Under the pieces are notes generated by a model that did no database searches, was not told the origin of the DNA, and saw only the letters and a list, made by a program, of their open reading frames with translations. The position numbers were made by a program, and so were the translations under genes. Shown in pieces: positions 35,615 to 47,203 of a stretch of 64,000 nt of DNA. Origin of the DNA: Syngnathus acus (lineage: Eukaryota > Chordata > Actinopteri > Syngnathiformes > Syngnathidae); NCBI RefSeq assembly GCF_901709675.1, contig NC_051101.1, forward strand, positions 5,226,501-5,290,500. Reading direction: 5' to 3'. How positions within the stretch are numbered: position 1 is the stretch's first letter; every line of letters starts with the position of its first letter.

Positions 35615-35964
35615 AAGTCGAGGATATAGCAAAAATTCTTAAAACTTTGCTAAAGTCTTATAAGTTATCTGGAGGTCATGACCATGCCAGTGGTTCAACC
35701 TAAAAAGTTTTGTGTGACTTTACAAATGCATTTTAAATTGATCTAAACCTTCAGGCGATCTACGCTATTCTGTTTGCATATGTGTTGTTTTTGCCTTTGG
35801 GACAGCAATGACCTCAGTACACCCATTCATCTTCTGTCATTATTAGTAAAATTAGACACATTTGGTTTTCCCTTTGTTGCAGTCATTTTGTTTTGTCATC
35901 TCGGCTTTGAAACGTGGCTCTCATAAATGTCGTGATTCATGTTTCATTCTGTCACCTAATTGTC
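35615..35964. other. Unique DNA
   Basis: Nothing recognised. Confidence 0.5.
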
Positions 35965-36245
35965 TCAGTGAAGACAAAGACGAGCCTGTCTAGACAGATA
36001 AGGTAGTTGTAAGCCTTTTAGCCATTTAGTGAGGCGGACATTGATTTTTTTCATGATTTAAATGTTTGGATGAGACAGGCTCGAGACTATTACAACATCC
36101 ACATTTTTCAGGAGCCAATCGGAACATCACAGGTGACAATAAAGCCTCTTTGTGGGTGAGGTACACTCCATTATGGCATAAGCCTCTCTCAGTCTGAAGC
36201 CATTAATAAAAGACAGTCTGTCTTCCGACATTGTGACTCACTCTC
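35965..36245. promoter_or_regulatory. Candidate enhancer-like block with SMAD palindrome, GATA site and long-range inverted repeat
   Basis: CTGTCTAGACAG (35986-35997) is a perfect 12-bp palindrome whose centre GTCTAGAC is the classic SMAD-binding palindrome. AGATAA (35996-36001) overlaps it as a GATA-type site. CGAGCCTGTCT (35981-35991) returns in reverse as AGACAGGCTCG (36073-36083). Downstream are CCATTAATAAAAG and AGGTGACAATAAAGCC. The block is repeat-free. Function is inferred from motifs only and no target gene is in view. Confidence 0.35.
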
Positions 36246-36599
36246 TTGTGTCTGTTTTTTATAGACAGAAAGAAAATACAGTGAAATAACATCTGAGAAA
36301 TAAGTTTAACAGTGAACACTAAATTTGAAGTTGAGACGACTCGTGGAACATTCACAGCATTGACACATCAAAGTTCAGACGTCGGCTTTTTCCAAAGAAA
36401 AGCCCCCCATGAAGTGAGCTCATTCCTCAAATTCCAATAAGGAGAATGAGTGGGTCTCGCCATTAGCTCATTTGGCATGACTGACATAATTTGCTACAAT
36501 TAGCTGGTACTATGCAGTTGGCCTATGACCTCTGAGCAACCTTAAGTTGTGTGGTTTAATCTACATGGGAAAAAGGTAGAAGAACCTGTCTGCCTAGAG
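36246..36599. other. Unique DNA, possible second conserved block
   Basis: 36405-36545 holds GAGCTCATTCC, CCATTAGCTCATTTGGCATG and CTACAATTAGCTGGTAC, with a repeated TTAGCT word. It is repeat-free and may belong with the preceding block. No gene is seen. Confidence 0.35.
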
Positions 36600-36890
36600 C
36601 ACACGTGTCAAACTCAAGGCCCGGGGGCCAGATACGGCCCGGCACATCATTTTATGTGACCCGCGAAGACCAATTGTGCATCAAATTCGTGTGTCATTAC
36701 TAGAATTGCAAATTGTCTTCACTTTAAATAATATATATTTTTTTTTAAATATTTGACCAGTTTTTACTCATCTGATTTGAAAACGAGTTAATTGTCAGTT
36801 TGTTTTGTAGCTTTTACTATATATAATATGAGGTGCTCATACATTTATTTGGGTTGACAGTCATTCTTTCATATTGCATAAAAATGTGCC
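36600..36890 (+). mobile_element. hAT-type element, left end plus body
   Basis: CACACGTGTCAAACTCAAGG then CCCGGGGGCCAGATACGGCC is a standard fish hAT opening that I recognise; the body keeps TTTATGTGACCCGCGAAG. The continuation to about 36890 is assigned by resemblance to remembered copies and is less certain. No matching right end or 8-bp duplication was found, so it is probably 3-prime truncated. Confidence 0.5.
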
Positions 36891-37072
36891 GTTCACACTG
36901 TTGTTATCCATGATGTCATGCCAGACTTGATTATCCAGTGAGACTTCAGTTCAAGCATCAGTCGTTAATAGGATCCAGACGCAGGCAGTGTCTTATAAAG
37001 AGTCAGACCTGTTATTAAATTATTTTGACCAATGCATGTAAATGGACCATTGAAATGTTTTGGAACACATAT

Positions 37073-37268
37073 TCCATCCATCCATCCATCCATCCCTCCA
37101 TCCATCCATCCATCCATCCATTCTATGGTTGTCCTCACTGGGGTCATGGATGTACTAGTGCCTAACCCAAATGTATAGAGGCGGGGTACATGCTGAAGTG
37201 GAGCAACCTAGAGCCGGGACTTTAACTTACGACCTCTTCTCTGTGAGGTGGATGCGCTAACTTATTGT
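37073..37268 (-). mobile_element. Decayed L2-type retroposon tail with (TCCA)n, reverse orientation
   Basis: The tetranucleotide array TCCA (37073-37121, one TCCC interruption) is the tail of the element. Then in plus sense come GTTGTCCTCACTGGGGTCATG, AGGCGGGGTACATGC and, at the far end, TCTGTGAGGTGGATGCGCTAAC, which is the complement of the A-box-side GTTAGCGCATCCACCTCACAG. It is strongly diverged and shortened relative to the copy at 20240. Confidence 0.6.
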
Positions 37269-39126
37269 CGTCTGAATTGTACATTTCTTGAAACCCTATT
37301 TTTTATTTATTTTTTTACTTGTTTTTTTGTCCTTTGATGACGACACTGAATGGTATTTGTGAGGACACAAAGGAACTCATTCTTTATATTTATATAATAT
37401 CTTTGTCAAGAGATGGTACCAGATGGGGTATGTCCATGTCAAGTGGGCTGTTGGTTTAGAAATGAGTAAGACCTGACAAATATTAGACAGAACTATGACC
37501 CTCCATATTAAGCAGTTAGTGTGAAACATGGGTTAACAGCAACTAAATCCACAGCTTACTCCCTCTGCACTGCACTCCAAAAAAGACCTGAACAGTACCC
37601 CCTTAAGAATGAAACTGTGGTCAAGGACTGCATGAGGTGAGGAAATTGGAACTGGTAGAGAAAACAGAGGAAGGTCGGGTTTGTGTACTCTGCTCAAATG
37701 TTTCCGAGGGAATCTCAAATCTCCTGTTATTCTGTAAGCTTGGCTACCAACCAAAAAGTCAAGCAGACTTTTTATTTAAAAACTACATTTGTCATTAGAT
37801 GTTCTGTAATTGACAACAATAAGTAGCAGGGAAAAAAAAGCTAATACAAAAATGAAATGTAACGTGGACTTCTCGTGGATGCATCAGTCTATGTCTGCCA
37901 ATGTCTGTAATACAGTCATCAAGGTTTTATGAAACTAACTAATGCTTGTAACCATCATGCAAATGTTGCAGACGATGTACAATACAATATATTGTAACCT
38001 ATGGCTGCTGGTTCAGACCTCTTTGCAACCACTCTCTAGTACCTGATGCTACACTGATGGGTTGTTCCATATGGAACCACTCCACTAAGCAAACTGTAAG
38101 GGGGCTGATCACCACAGTGCGAACGGGACGTCCCTCTGAGTAACAATAATGAAAAGAAGGCTAACCATACGTCAACTTTGCCATAATACAACAGCCTCAA
38201 TTCCTCACACACACCCGACGTTCAAACGAAAACACAAACAGTAACTTTCTCTCTGCTTCCTAACTGTTATCCAAGTGCATCAATTAATCATGGCAGGCCT
38301 GGAATTCTGTCATTTACACGTGACCACTATCAACAAGGCTTGGGGCATTTCAATATTTGTTTAGCAAATTTACCTATAATAAAAATATGGCAAAAAAGGA
38401 GAGAGAGAGGGGTCAGTGGTGATGTGGTTAACTGTTGAACAACTAGAATTATTTGATAATGATGATACAGAAAGAGGGCTCTCTGCATCCAACCCACCAT
38501 GCACACTCCCTCTTCCACCCTCTCCCCTCGGGCAGGTAGATACGGGTCATCCGGAGCAGGACCACCAGGCTGAAGAACAGTTTCTTTGCAGTAACTCAAA
38601 TATCACTATGTAGCCCCAATCTTCAAGTAACCCCATGCCTATTCATCTTTTTTGTCCCCAAAGTACATAGACGCTGTAAATGCCATCTACAATTCAAGCT
38701 TCGTGCATTATAGTTTTCTTTTGCAATGCAAATTTATGCATTTGCATCTTTATCACACAAACCCTGAGTAAACATTTTGCTTATCTCTGTTTTTTTCATT
38801 GTATTTATTGTATCTTATTTTCTTGTTCTGTTTTTATTTTTACAAATCTTGGGACTTAATGGGCTGACCTGGGACCTTGGAGCTCATATTTAATACCATA
38901 CCAAGTGGAAATGTTTGTTCATATCACAATTCCTTGAATGATGATGCCAACATATAGTGACAGGTAGAAGAATGAAATGTCCTGTGTATCCACATGTTGC
39001 CATTCAGACAACAAAATAAGCTACAGCTTCTTGCAAGTATATCGGTTTTGTGTTTAATTACACAGCTCGTATTTTAAACTGAGTAAGGTAATAGGTGAGT
39101 AACTTGAGACAAGATTGTCATTATTT
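37269..39126. other. Unique DNA
   Basis: No gene or family recognised. T-rich stretches lie at 37300-37330 and 38788-38840. A short (AG)n occurs at 38400-38410. Confidence 0.5.
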
Positions 39127-39221
39127 CAGTGTTCATACTTTTCCTTTGTTTTTGTTTGGTGGTGCAAGATTGTTCTAATTTAAAATACATGCTTTGGCTC
39201 AATGGAAGTTGGGAAACACTG
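39127..39221 (-). mobile_element. 95-bp hAT-type mini-element, relative of the 3928 element
   Basis: The right end, read on the minus strand, is CAGTGTTTCCCAACTTCC and the left end on the plus strand is CAGTGTTCATACTTTTCC. Flanking 8-mers CATTATTT (39119-39126) and CACTATAT (39222-39229) agree at 6 of 8 sites, consistent with a decayed hAT target duplication. Minus-strand TTGAGCCAAAGCATG matches the TAGAGCCATGGTATC region of the 3928-4179 copy. It is an internally deleted copy with no coding capacity. Confidence 0.55.
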
Positions 39222-39229
39222 CACTATAT

Positions 39230-41247
39230 TCAGTGTAATATATTGATGTTGTCTTCGACATCCGCTGTAAGACCCGTCATTTTCTTAGAACCTTGAGGTT
39301 CCATATGGGTTGTATTAAACATCAAAATGTTGGCTATATCATCCAGATGTTACCATTATAATTAGCAACCCAATTAATGTCAGAAAAATTATAATTTCTA
39401 GAACATGGTCAGCTCTGCTTCCAAGTGTGCAGAGCCTACAGTGTATGGGTGACGCAACGCCAATGCTAGTTGCTTATTTGTTTTGGAGAGTTATTGTCAC
39501 CACATTTTAACTTTTAAGGATACACGGAAAGATGAGAAAACCTCTGGATAATGCAGTTGTACAGGAGGTCCTTGCAAGCACAGCTAAGATGAGTAAAGGC
39601 TATTGTGTGCAATGCAGCTATTATAGTGCGGATCAAAAAGTCAGCGATTGATAGTGTAGTTGATTACAAAGATGACTTTCATACAACAGACATAAGATCA
39701 TGAGCCAACCAAGCCACATTCCAAATTGTCAAGTCATTGGCAAGAAATAAAAGTTGTTGTCGACATTAGGATATGCAAGATGTTGGATTTTTTAAAGTGA
39801 CGACGCTAATAATATGAAAGTTAAGTCAACATCAATTAGTCACTTCATTGTTTTTGTTTTTTTGGTGCACTACTCTATTTTAAAAAATAAAATAAAATCA
39901 CAGGCGGAGGTTTTTTTTTTAATAATTTAAATTTATCAATAATGGACAACTAAAACACCCCAAACAAATTGTGGAACATACACATTAAAACCCACTAGAT
40001 AGCACTGGACTGGGTGAAGCCCGTTGTGGTGGGATGACTCCTTCCCAAAGAAAAATATCCTCTTGCTCGGTGCGGTTGCCTCTGAAAATAAAATTAAAAA
40101 TAAAAGTCAAATTTGCACAACTTGGCCAAACGGGTGAATTAGACATCAGTCTTGGTTCACCACAGCAGTGCATTGTGGGACTTTGCAGTACTACAACTCG
40201 TACTAGCTGTAACATTATGACAGTCACACAAACTCCCTACGGCGGCAGCTGTTCAAAGGATTTTTGTCATGCGTACTTTTTTTCAGGCTGGCTGGATGTC
40301 ATCAAGGATGAAAACAAGATGTCTTTGCATCAAGACTTGCAACTACATACGTACATTCCTGACAATCCCTCCATCCAGCTATATTACAAAATATGATTTA
40401 TAGCTCCTAAATACAGCCATGAGGTGCTTTAATAAGACAAGGAGCTTATAAAAGAGGACATGTGATTAAGAGCAGAACCCTGGTTCTCTTGAGTCAACAA
40501 AGAGCATGCAATATGGTTGGGTGAGAGGCGAAGGGGTGTTCTGGGACAGATGTACAGATGTCTTGAAGGTAAGACTTGGAGATCTTTTGGGCTGTCAGAC
40601 ACAATCCAACCAGCACCAGAGGCCTGCAATCACCTCTTGTGAGGAAAGATATTACAAAAGAGAATTGGAATTCTCCTTTATGATCTCTGTTGCACAATTT
40701 AAATAGCGAGTATTCATCTGCTGGAGTGATGAACACAGACACGCAATAATGCACAAGGTCTGGTATTTCAACAAGACTGCTGAGAAATAACTCTAGCTAT
40801 ATGGCCCCGCTTGATTGAACTGTTTAGAAACCCACTCATTGTTAGTGCTTACATAAATACTAATTTTTTTGTGTGATATGAACCAGACTTTACTTGGAGT
40901 AATTGAGCATTTTAGTTCAAGGGTGGAGTCTTCACAATTCTGTTAGCCTGGAAACACATACACAAGCTAACACAAGATGTTGTATTTAATCCCTCTGCTC
41001 CATTACAATTGCAGAACGAAGTTGCATGCTGGATCAAGTTACGACATGTGACAATGCGTGCAGTTGGGCTGAGTCTATAAGGACGTGAAGTAAGGATAAT
41101 TAAGTAAATAATAAGTAAGTATAAAGGTCTTGCCTGCACTGTTTGCCACAAAGGTTTTGTATTGTTTGGAGCGCAAATTCCAATTAAGGATGAATTGATT
41201 ATTTATTTGAAAATTGTAATGATTATTAGAATTAATTAAACATAATT
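39230..41247. other. Unique DNA with a ZNF143-like motif at 40170-40184
   Basis: No exon is supported. The open frame at 40034-40396 (120 codons) has no recognisable domain. Within it, GCATTGTGGGACT (40170-40182) is the reverse complement of a TCCCACAATGC core as bound by ZNF143/STAF. CTACGGCGGCAGCTG follows at about 40237. Together these could mark a small promoter, but no TSS, CpG island or splice donor can be defined. Confidence 0.4.
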
Positions 41248-41466
41248 TACCGTATTTTCCGCACTATAAGGCGCACCTAAAAACCTCCAATTTTCTCAAA
41301 AGCCGACAGTGCGCCTTATAATCCGGTACGCCTTATATATGGACCAATATTGAGCCACTACGGCAGGCGTGTCCAAATACTGTATATGGACAAAGTTTTA
41401 AAATGGGCCATTCATTGAAGGTGCGCCTTATAATCCGGTGCGCCTTATAGTGCGGAAAATACGGTA
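41248..41466. mobile_element. TA-flanked MITE, copy 2 (CGCCTTATA family)
   Basis: TA at 41248-41249 and 41465-41466. Left cap CCGTATTTTCC then GCACTATAAGGCGCACC. The right end has two 17-bp units, GGTGCGCCTTATAATCC (41420-41436) and GGTGCGCCTTATAGTGC (41437-41453), then GGAAAATACGG. An internal pair, CGCCTTATAATCCGGTACGC, has the same period. At 219 bp it is the shortest of the three CGCCTTATA copies. Its middle contains GGCAGGCGTGTCCAAATAC, resembling a deleted hAT end also present in copy 3. Confidence 0.85.
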
Positions 41467-42114
41467 CATGTTAAAGTCACACGATTAGTTTGCAGATATG
41501 AATATACAATATACTTTCGGCACAACCTTTGATAATTTGAAGCCTTTTATGAATACTTTACGTCAATGGCACTGCTGACACAGTTTGTCTTTCATAGGAA
41601 GTTGAGTAAGTCTCACAGCAAATAATTCACAAGGGGAGATGGAACTCACACATCCTTTTCCTAGTGCAAAGTCTGGTGTCTTGTTGACGAATCCAAGGGT
41701 TGGGCATATTGCCATGTATGGGTTTACACTGGGGTCATAGAAGGCCAGGTGTGTCACAAATAGACACCAAAGGATACCTTGGACATGAGAGCATGTCCGT
41801 AGAAAAGGTGAGTTACACAGTAAATATACAAGTAGCTGTTGACACGACCAAGAAAGGATGCACTACCAAGTGGTATGCTTTACTCACATGTAACCGTTTA
41901 AGTATCTAAATACCCCCCCCCCCCTCCTTTTTGGCAGAGGGTGTCTGAAAGGAAAAGTTCCATAGGCATGTTGAGATATTTCCCACAACTGCAAAGGCAA
42001 ACTGTTGGAAATTATGAATGGATTACAAATCCATGGTGTCAAATAGAAGATAAAAAAGTTTCAGATGCCATAGATACATATACCGACTCGATCATTTTAG
42101 TAAGTACAGTAATA
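41467..42114. other. Unique DNA with a C12 run
   Basis: No gene. Twelve consecutive C lie at 41913-41924. Confidence 0.55.
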
Positions 42115-42325
42115 TAGGGCTTTGGATTGTGTAGCAGTTCATTTTCCTGACTTCTGTGCAGGCATTGTGGGTTCAGTTCCTCATCAGTGATGGTGTGAAT
42201 AAGTGAACTTTGTCTCTATAGTGCACAATATGTGTCCAGTAATTGACTGAACGTCATCTCGGAGTCACTGTGAGACGCCCTAACTTGCACCAAACAAGAT
42301 TTGTGGTGAAGAAAATGGATGTAAT
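42115..42325 (+). mobile_element. Old L2/SINE-type retroposon copy
   Basis: TGTGTAGCAGTTCATTTTCC, CTGACTTCTGTGCAGGC, then a B-box-like GTGGGTTCAGTTCC and TCATCAGTGATGGTGTGAAT correspond to a fish tRNA-headed repeat with known consensus CTTCGGTGCAG / GGGTTCGATTCC / CTCAGTGACGGTGTGAAT. The end GTGAAGAAAATGGATG matches the AGCGGTAGAAAATGGATGG tail. About half of the middle is missing. Confidence 0.5.
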
Positions 42326-45300
42326 ACAGTCCTTATACTACATCCCATTACCTATTCTTGTTTTTCCTTTGATGAGCAATTTATTTATACAGAATTATAA
42401 AAGAAAAACTGACAATACTGAAAATAATTTACAATATTGTCTCAGAGTCCTAGACTTGACCAGTGTCAGATCATGTTGATTTGCGATGTCCCTTGCGCTC
42501 AGAGGACATCATCTTATTTCGGGTCATGTGTCGAAGCAGGCCAACTCTTATCATCATCAGCATCACCACTGCTCTCTTTCACTCAAGCGCTCTCTCGCTC
42601 TGTGCGGTCCAAAGTGTTGACCATCTGGGAGAGATTGAAAGGGAGGACAGAGTCCCAATCCAACTAATTCTGTCAGCAAGGCAAAGCATTTTCCTCATGT
42701 CTCTCTGTGAGAGAGAGGGAAATAGACGCAAAAGGCAGAAAGAGCCTGTCCTCACTCCTTCAACTAGTGTCTGCTTACTGCTAACCTCCCTAGGTTCCAC
42801 ATTGCCTCATCCTATATGAGCTCAAAATGGGCTGGGACCCATGTGTCAGGGGTCGCACTATGGGGATTAGGCTTGGCCTCAAAGTCTGGGAAGTGTGTAG
42901 CTATTTGGCGATATACATTAAAGCCGCCAAGCTATTCTTGCATGAAACTGTGCTGGGTCAACCAACTCGGAAGACCATATATTTCTAGCTACTGAATGTA
43001 TGGGCATTTAAAACACATGGCAACTTAAGTAGGTGTAAAGCTGTGAAAGAAAAAAGTGGGGTAGACATGTTAAGAGAATCACTGCTGTACCATGGGAAAA
43101 TCCCCTTGGAAGGCCTCATCCCCCTGTTGTCCTTCCGCCACACACACCTCACAAATCATAGTGGCTTCTCACCTAAGTTCACATTCCTCAAAATTCAACT
43201 TCATGAAAAACACATGTCTTATATGAATAGCATTATTCCTGATTGCGTACAAAGCGTATAATTAGCATTTTGTGTAGTCAATGTGTATTCATTATATGCT
43301 AACTGCTCGAGGGAAATAAAGTCCCACTACTGATTGTATTCACGTGACAATATGGTCTTTAGATCAGGTAATATTTTGAAAATATGATGAGATACAAGCA
43401 AAACACCCAGTAACTATCAATACTTAAGGCCTCGTTTTAAGCAAAAAAAAAAAAAAAAGTACATTCTGCAGTATACAAGGTGTCCTCTATTTAAGTTATC
43501 GACATACAACGTTTTGAGGTTACAAGTGTAAATTAGTGTTAGATTACGACACATTCTGATATTCTGACTCCGAAATACAAATTAAGGTTACATTGTCGCT
43601 GCAGAAACGGAACTCCATCGTAAACCGAGGACCCCCCTGTGTCCTCATATAGTGGCCTCCGCTCTAATGGATACCATGCCTCAGTTCGTTAACTGCCTCT
43701 CCCCAAAGAGACGCCGTCTTTTCTAGTAACCAGCAACACATAGCATTCCCATTGCAACATAGAAGTAACAATTTTCTGTTAACCAATCAGCAAGTGTACT
43801 ATATACATACAACATGTGTACTGTAGCTCCATACTAGACTAATGAAGCGCAATATACTACCAAGACTAGTACTGCAATGAAAGGTAGCAGAAATATGGAA
43901 CAGTACAGGTCAGATATTTGACATTACAATGGAAATGAAAAAAAATGTCTACTGAAATGAACTGAATTTGCTTGATGCAAATGACAAATAATATTTATAT
44001 CTCTCCAAGCTTTTTATTTGTTACATTGAAGTTTATGACATATACTAGTGTCGCTTAGTCTTTTCATACATAAAGAAAATCTTCTAACCAGTTGATTTAT
44101 GACCTGATGACATTTTAACGCTGATGTACTTATGTGATTTATGGGAGAGAATCCCTGACTGGGTTTTTAATTTCAAAAAGACCAGATGCCATTTATGTGT
44201 CTATAATCCTATTCTAGTCAGTCTTTCCTGTGGAGTTTCACACAACATACGTCCAAAATAAACAGAGGCGAGTAAAATGCCGCCTCTAGGTTGCTTTTGA
44301 GATGTCCCGTGAGAATCTGGTTGAGTATAACTACAGTCATTGTTAAAAATTGATCACCAGTTGTGAAGCTGGTGGAAGCTGGAGGGGGTTAAAATAAGAA
44401 CTAGCAAAATCAGGACTTTACACACAAAAACCTCAAAGTCATTGTTAACAGGACATAGGCAGTTCTACCCTTCAATTTCCAATACCTGTATCAGCTCTGA
44501 ACAGCCAGTGCCAAAAAAATCAGGTATAAAATGAATGGAAAGAAAATAAGGTAGAAAATTAGACTGCAGGATCTTGTCATGTCGTGCAATTAATTACTCA
44601 AATCCCAGAGATGCCGGCAGCTCTGTCATGTTGCCCAAAAAGTCACAGTAGAAGAGGAGGGAGTGGAGTTTTCATGAGTAGGTCTTTACAAACAGACATT
44701 ATGACAAAAATGTCCAATGTTTTAACATTGCTACTATCTAGCTTATCACTTGTGTCATTACAGTTCGATGAGTGCCCCAGGTCTCGGACAAAAAATACAC
44801 TGTTCTTTACATTGGGGTATCAGAATTTAATTAAGCCTAAGTGTTAACGATCAGAATATGTTCTGTCATGTTGCCCCTAATGAAGCATGGGACATTATTA
44901 TAAGGCCTGTGAAGCCAGGGCAACTAGATTACACCTTTTGATTATTAATTATTGCAAGAGAAGGCACCTATGACTGAAAATACGTCATTCTGATGTTGGC
45001 AGCCAAGCCAGCCAGTGACTCAGAACAAACTACTCTCACAAATTAAGCACAGGACAGAAAACACGGATGGAGAAAAACATCAGGAAGGCTGAAACCATGC
45101 ACTGTTGGAAAATTATCCTTCAACGCCGAGGGCACCTTGGTGACTCAAAAACATAATTTGTATTCAAGTAAACAACTCAAGTTTACAGAAACAACATTTG
45201 TATTTGAATTGTGACTATGCTATCCAGAATTTTAAAAGTTTATAGGAGAAATGTGGGACAAGCTACTTGGGAACTATATCATCTATTCTAGATCTGTGCA

Positions 45301-46199
45301 TGTGACGTGGAAATAGAAGTCTGTATATGATAATCCACTTTTTGTCACCAAATTGTGTGTTGCACCGGGGATGGCGGTTACATCAACTGAACTCCGAGCA
45401 GGGATAGCTACCAAATTCTCAAGCACGTTAAATTAGACTTGCCTCAGCACAAAAATGGAGATGTGCCTGTTTTTGCGCTATGCGCTACCTATTTTATGTT
45501 ACTAAATTAGCAGGTGCACTAGAACGCTCAGAGAGCCCAATTATGGCCCCAAACACCCAGCACTAAAATGATGCATCTGTTTTTACGCCGAGTGCAGAGA
45601 CTGGTTTTTAATGGACCTTGAATGAACACTGTCAAAAAAACAACATTAATTACATTCACAAACATTCATAGCTCAGTGGGATACACATCATGTATTGTAA
45701 ATAAGTTCTATTTGGGTGTATACTTGCTTATATCCAATAACCGTAAAATGTGATTTTTGCGTGTGAGCAAGCCGCAAAACCAGTGGGGTAATCTCAGTTG
45801 ATGAACCCTGCAGACTGAAACAAGGGGGGGGCACGAAAAGAAAGAACGCTTGTGATTTTTCTTTCATTTCCTCTCAAACTTGATCCCACCTCCATAACAG
45901 CTCTGATCCATGAAAACATGCAAACATGACACTGAGGCTATGATAAACACCAGGTCTGTATTTGGGGTGGAGAGGAAATCAACTCCAGTTCAGGATGTGA
46001 CAACTAGCTCTGCCCAGATCAATCATACTCCAGCAGTCCTGCAACTGGGTGGCAACCATATCAGGACAAGGGGGTTGGGAGGCGCACACACGGACAAACA
46101 AAAGCTCCGATACACAAGCACCTATGCACTGAAATTCCTTCTTGGGCACAGCAGCCATCAAGTTCACAGGTCTCCCAGGCAGGCGGGATGAGAATGAGC
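42326..46199. other. Unique DNA, no gene seen
   Basis: Open frames of 72-118 codons (42463-42819, 43043-43261, 44584-44847, 45910-46191) lack recognisable domains. A run of 16 A lies at about 43442-43458. The stretch 45330-45620 holds several GCGCTA/TACGCC words that might be a decayed DNA transposon, but no inverted ends were found. 4-kb-scale sequence is otherwise plain. Confidence 0.45.
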
Positions 46200-46375
46200 C
46201 TTCTGCAACTGGATTCCGGAATCAGTGTGCTGGGTTTACACTTTCAACTCCACCTTGCTTATCTCTCAGATTAGCTTGATAAGAGAATTATGAAGCCACA
46301 TCTAAAGCTTCCTGGGGGGTAAATGATGTGATGAGAGACAGCCCAGAAAGGGAGCGCGCCGCCTCTGGAACGTTT
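46200..46375. promoter_or_regulatory. Candidate regulatory block with inverted GATA pair
   Basis: CTTATC (46258-46263) and GATAAG (46278-46283) are reverse complements separated by 14 bp. GAGAATTATGAAGCC and GGGAGCGCGCCGCC follow. The block is repeat-free and more GC-balanced than its flanks. Motif-based inference only. Confidence 0.3.
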
Positions 46376-46380
46376 AACCA

Positions 46381-46413
46381 CAACACACACACACACACAT
46401 ACACACACACACA
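46381..46413. repeat. (CA)n microsatellite
   Basis: About 16 units with one CATA interruption. Confidence 0.95.
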
Positions 46414-46971
46414 TGTTCTCATAAGAAGGAATCCCTAACCCAGGACCTCACGTATGCCTTGTTCCTTCATCCCTTCTCTCATTAAACAGAAATAGAAGGA
46501 GTCGGAAACAAAGGAAGAGGGAAGTAGAGAAGGGGGGTTCTTATAGATATCCACACTCCTTTAACTTCCTTCCTGCGCATTCCAGGTTTTGTGACCCCAC
46601 CTTCAAGGACAAAGAGTCGAAACACACTTCCCTCCTCAAAATTCAGACGTCGGCAAAGAAAGTTTATTTTCCAAGTCGCAGGACGTAAAGGGCGATAAAT
46701 TATCAGGCTGTCAATTTGGTCACAAAGGCTACTCAGTGCCGTGAAGGTACAAGCAGATCTTTTTACCCTCCAAGGAGCAAATGTTAATGAAAAAGCGGAA
46801 AATTCTCATGAAGTATTGATAAAATCCAGATGTTTGATACTACTTGGCGAAACTGAACCTCAAAAAGAACCGAACCCATTTACAAAAACTATTTTGCTAT
46901 CTTTAGTAACCGTGTTTTACTTTACCGGTGTTTAATTTATTTTATAATGTTATGATGTAACATGTTTTATT
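46414..46971. other. Unique DNA
   Basis: Nothing recognised; a purine-rich GAAATAGAAGG / GAGGGAAGTAGAG stretch lies near 46490-46540. Confidence 0.5.
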
Positions 46972-47203
46972 ATTCATTCATTAATCTTCCGAACCACCTA
47001 TCCTCACGCGGATCACAGGCATGCTGGAGCCTTTCAATCAGACTACCATACATGTTTTTGGAATATGGGAGTAAACCGAACCACCCGGAAAAAAAACATG
47101 CAGGCACGGGGTGAACATGCAAACTCCACACAAGAATGCCAGAATCGAACCCTCCACCTTCAAACTGTGAGGCCGTGCTAACCAGTAGCCCACTGTGCCG
47201 CCA
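46972..47203 (-). mobile_element. L2-type retroposon tail with large internal deletion, reverse orientation
   Basis: Read on the minus strand: GGCGGCACAGTGGGCTACTG, GTTAGCACGGCCTCACAG, B-box-like GGGTTCGATTCTGG, TGTGGAGTTTGCATG, GGTTTACTCCCATATTCC, ACATGTATGGTAGTCTGATT, then directly GGCTCCAGCATGCCTG and GAGGATAGGTGGTTCGGAAG. The CTAAATTG...TGCGATTGG middle (roughly 100 bp) is absent. It ends in ATTAATGAATGAAT, a decayed GGAT-type tail. Confidence 0.8.

Noticed and set aside
40034-40396. 120-codon forward frame as a gene
   Set aside because: Starts in lysine-rich AT DNA, no domain, and the opposite strand is open too; kept only as context for the motif at 40170.
42463-42819. 118-codon forward frame
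   Set aside because: No recognisable domain, low complexity in parts, overlapped by open frames on the other strand.
45330-45620. Decayed Harbinger-like element suggested by GCGCTA/TACGCC words
   Set aside because: No inverted ends, target duplication or second copy could be found.
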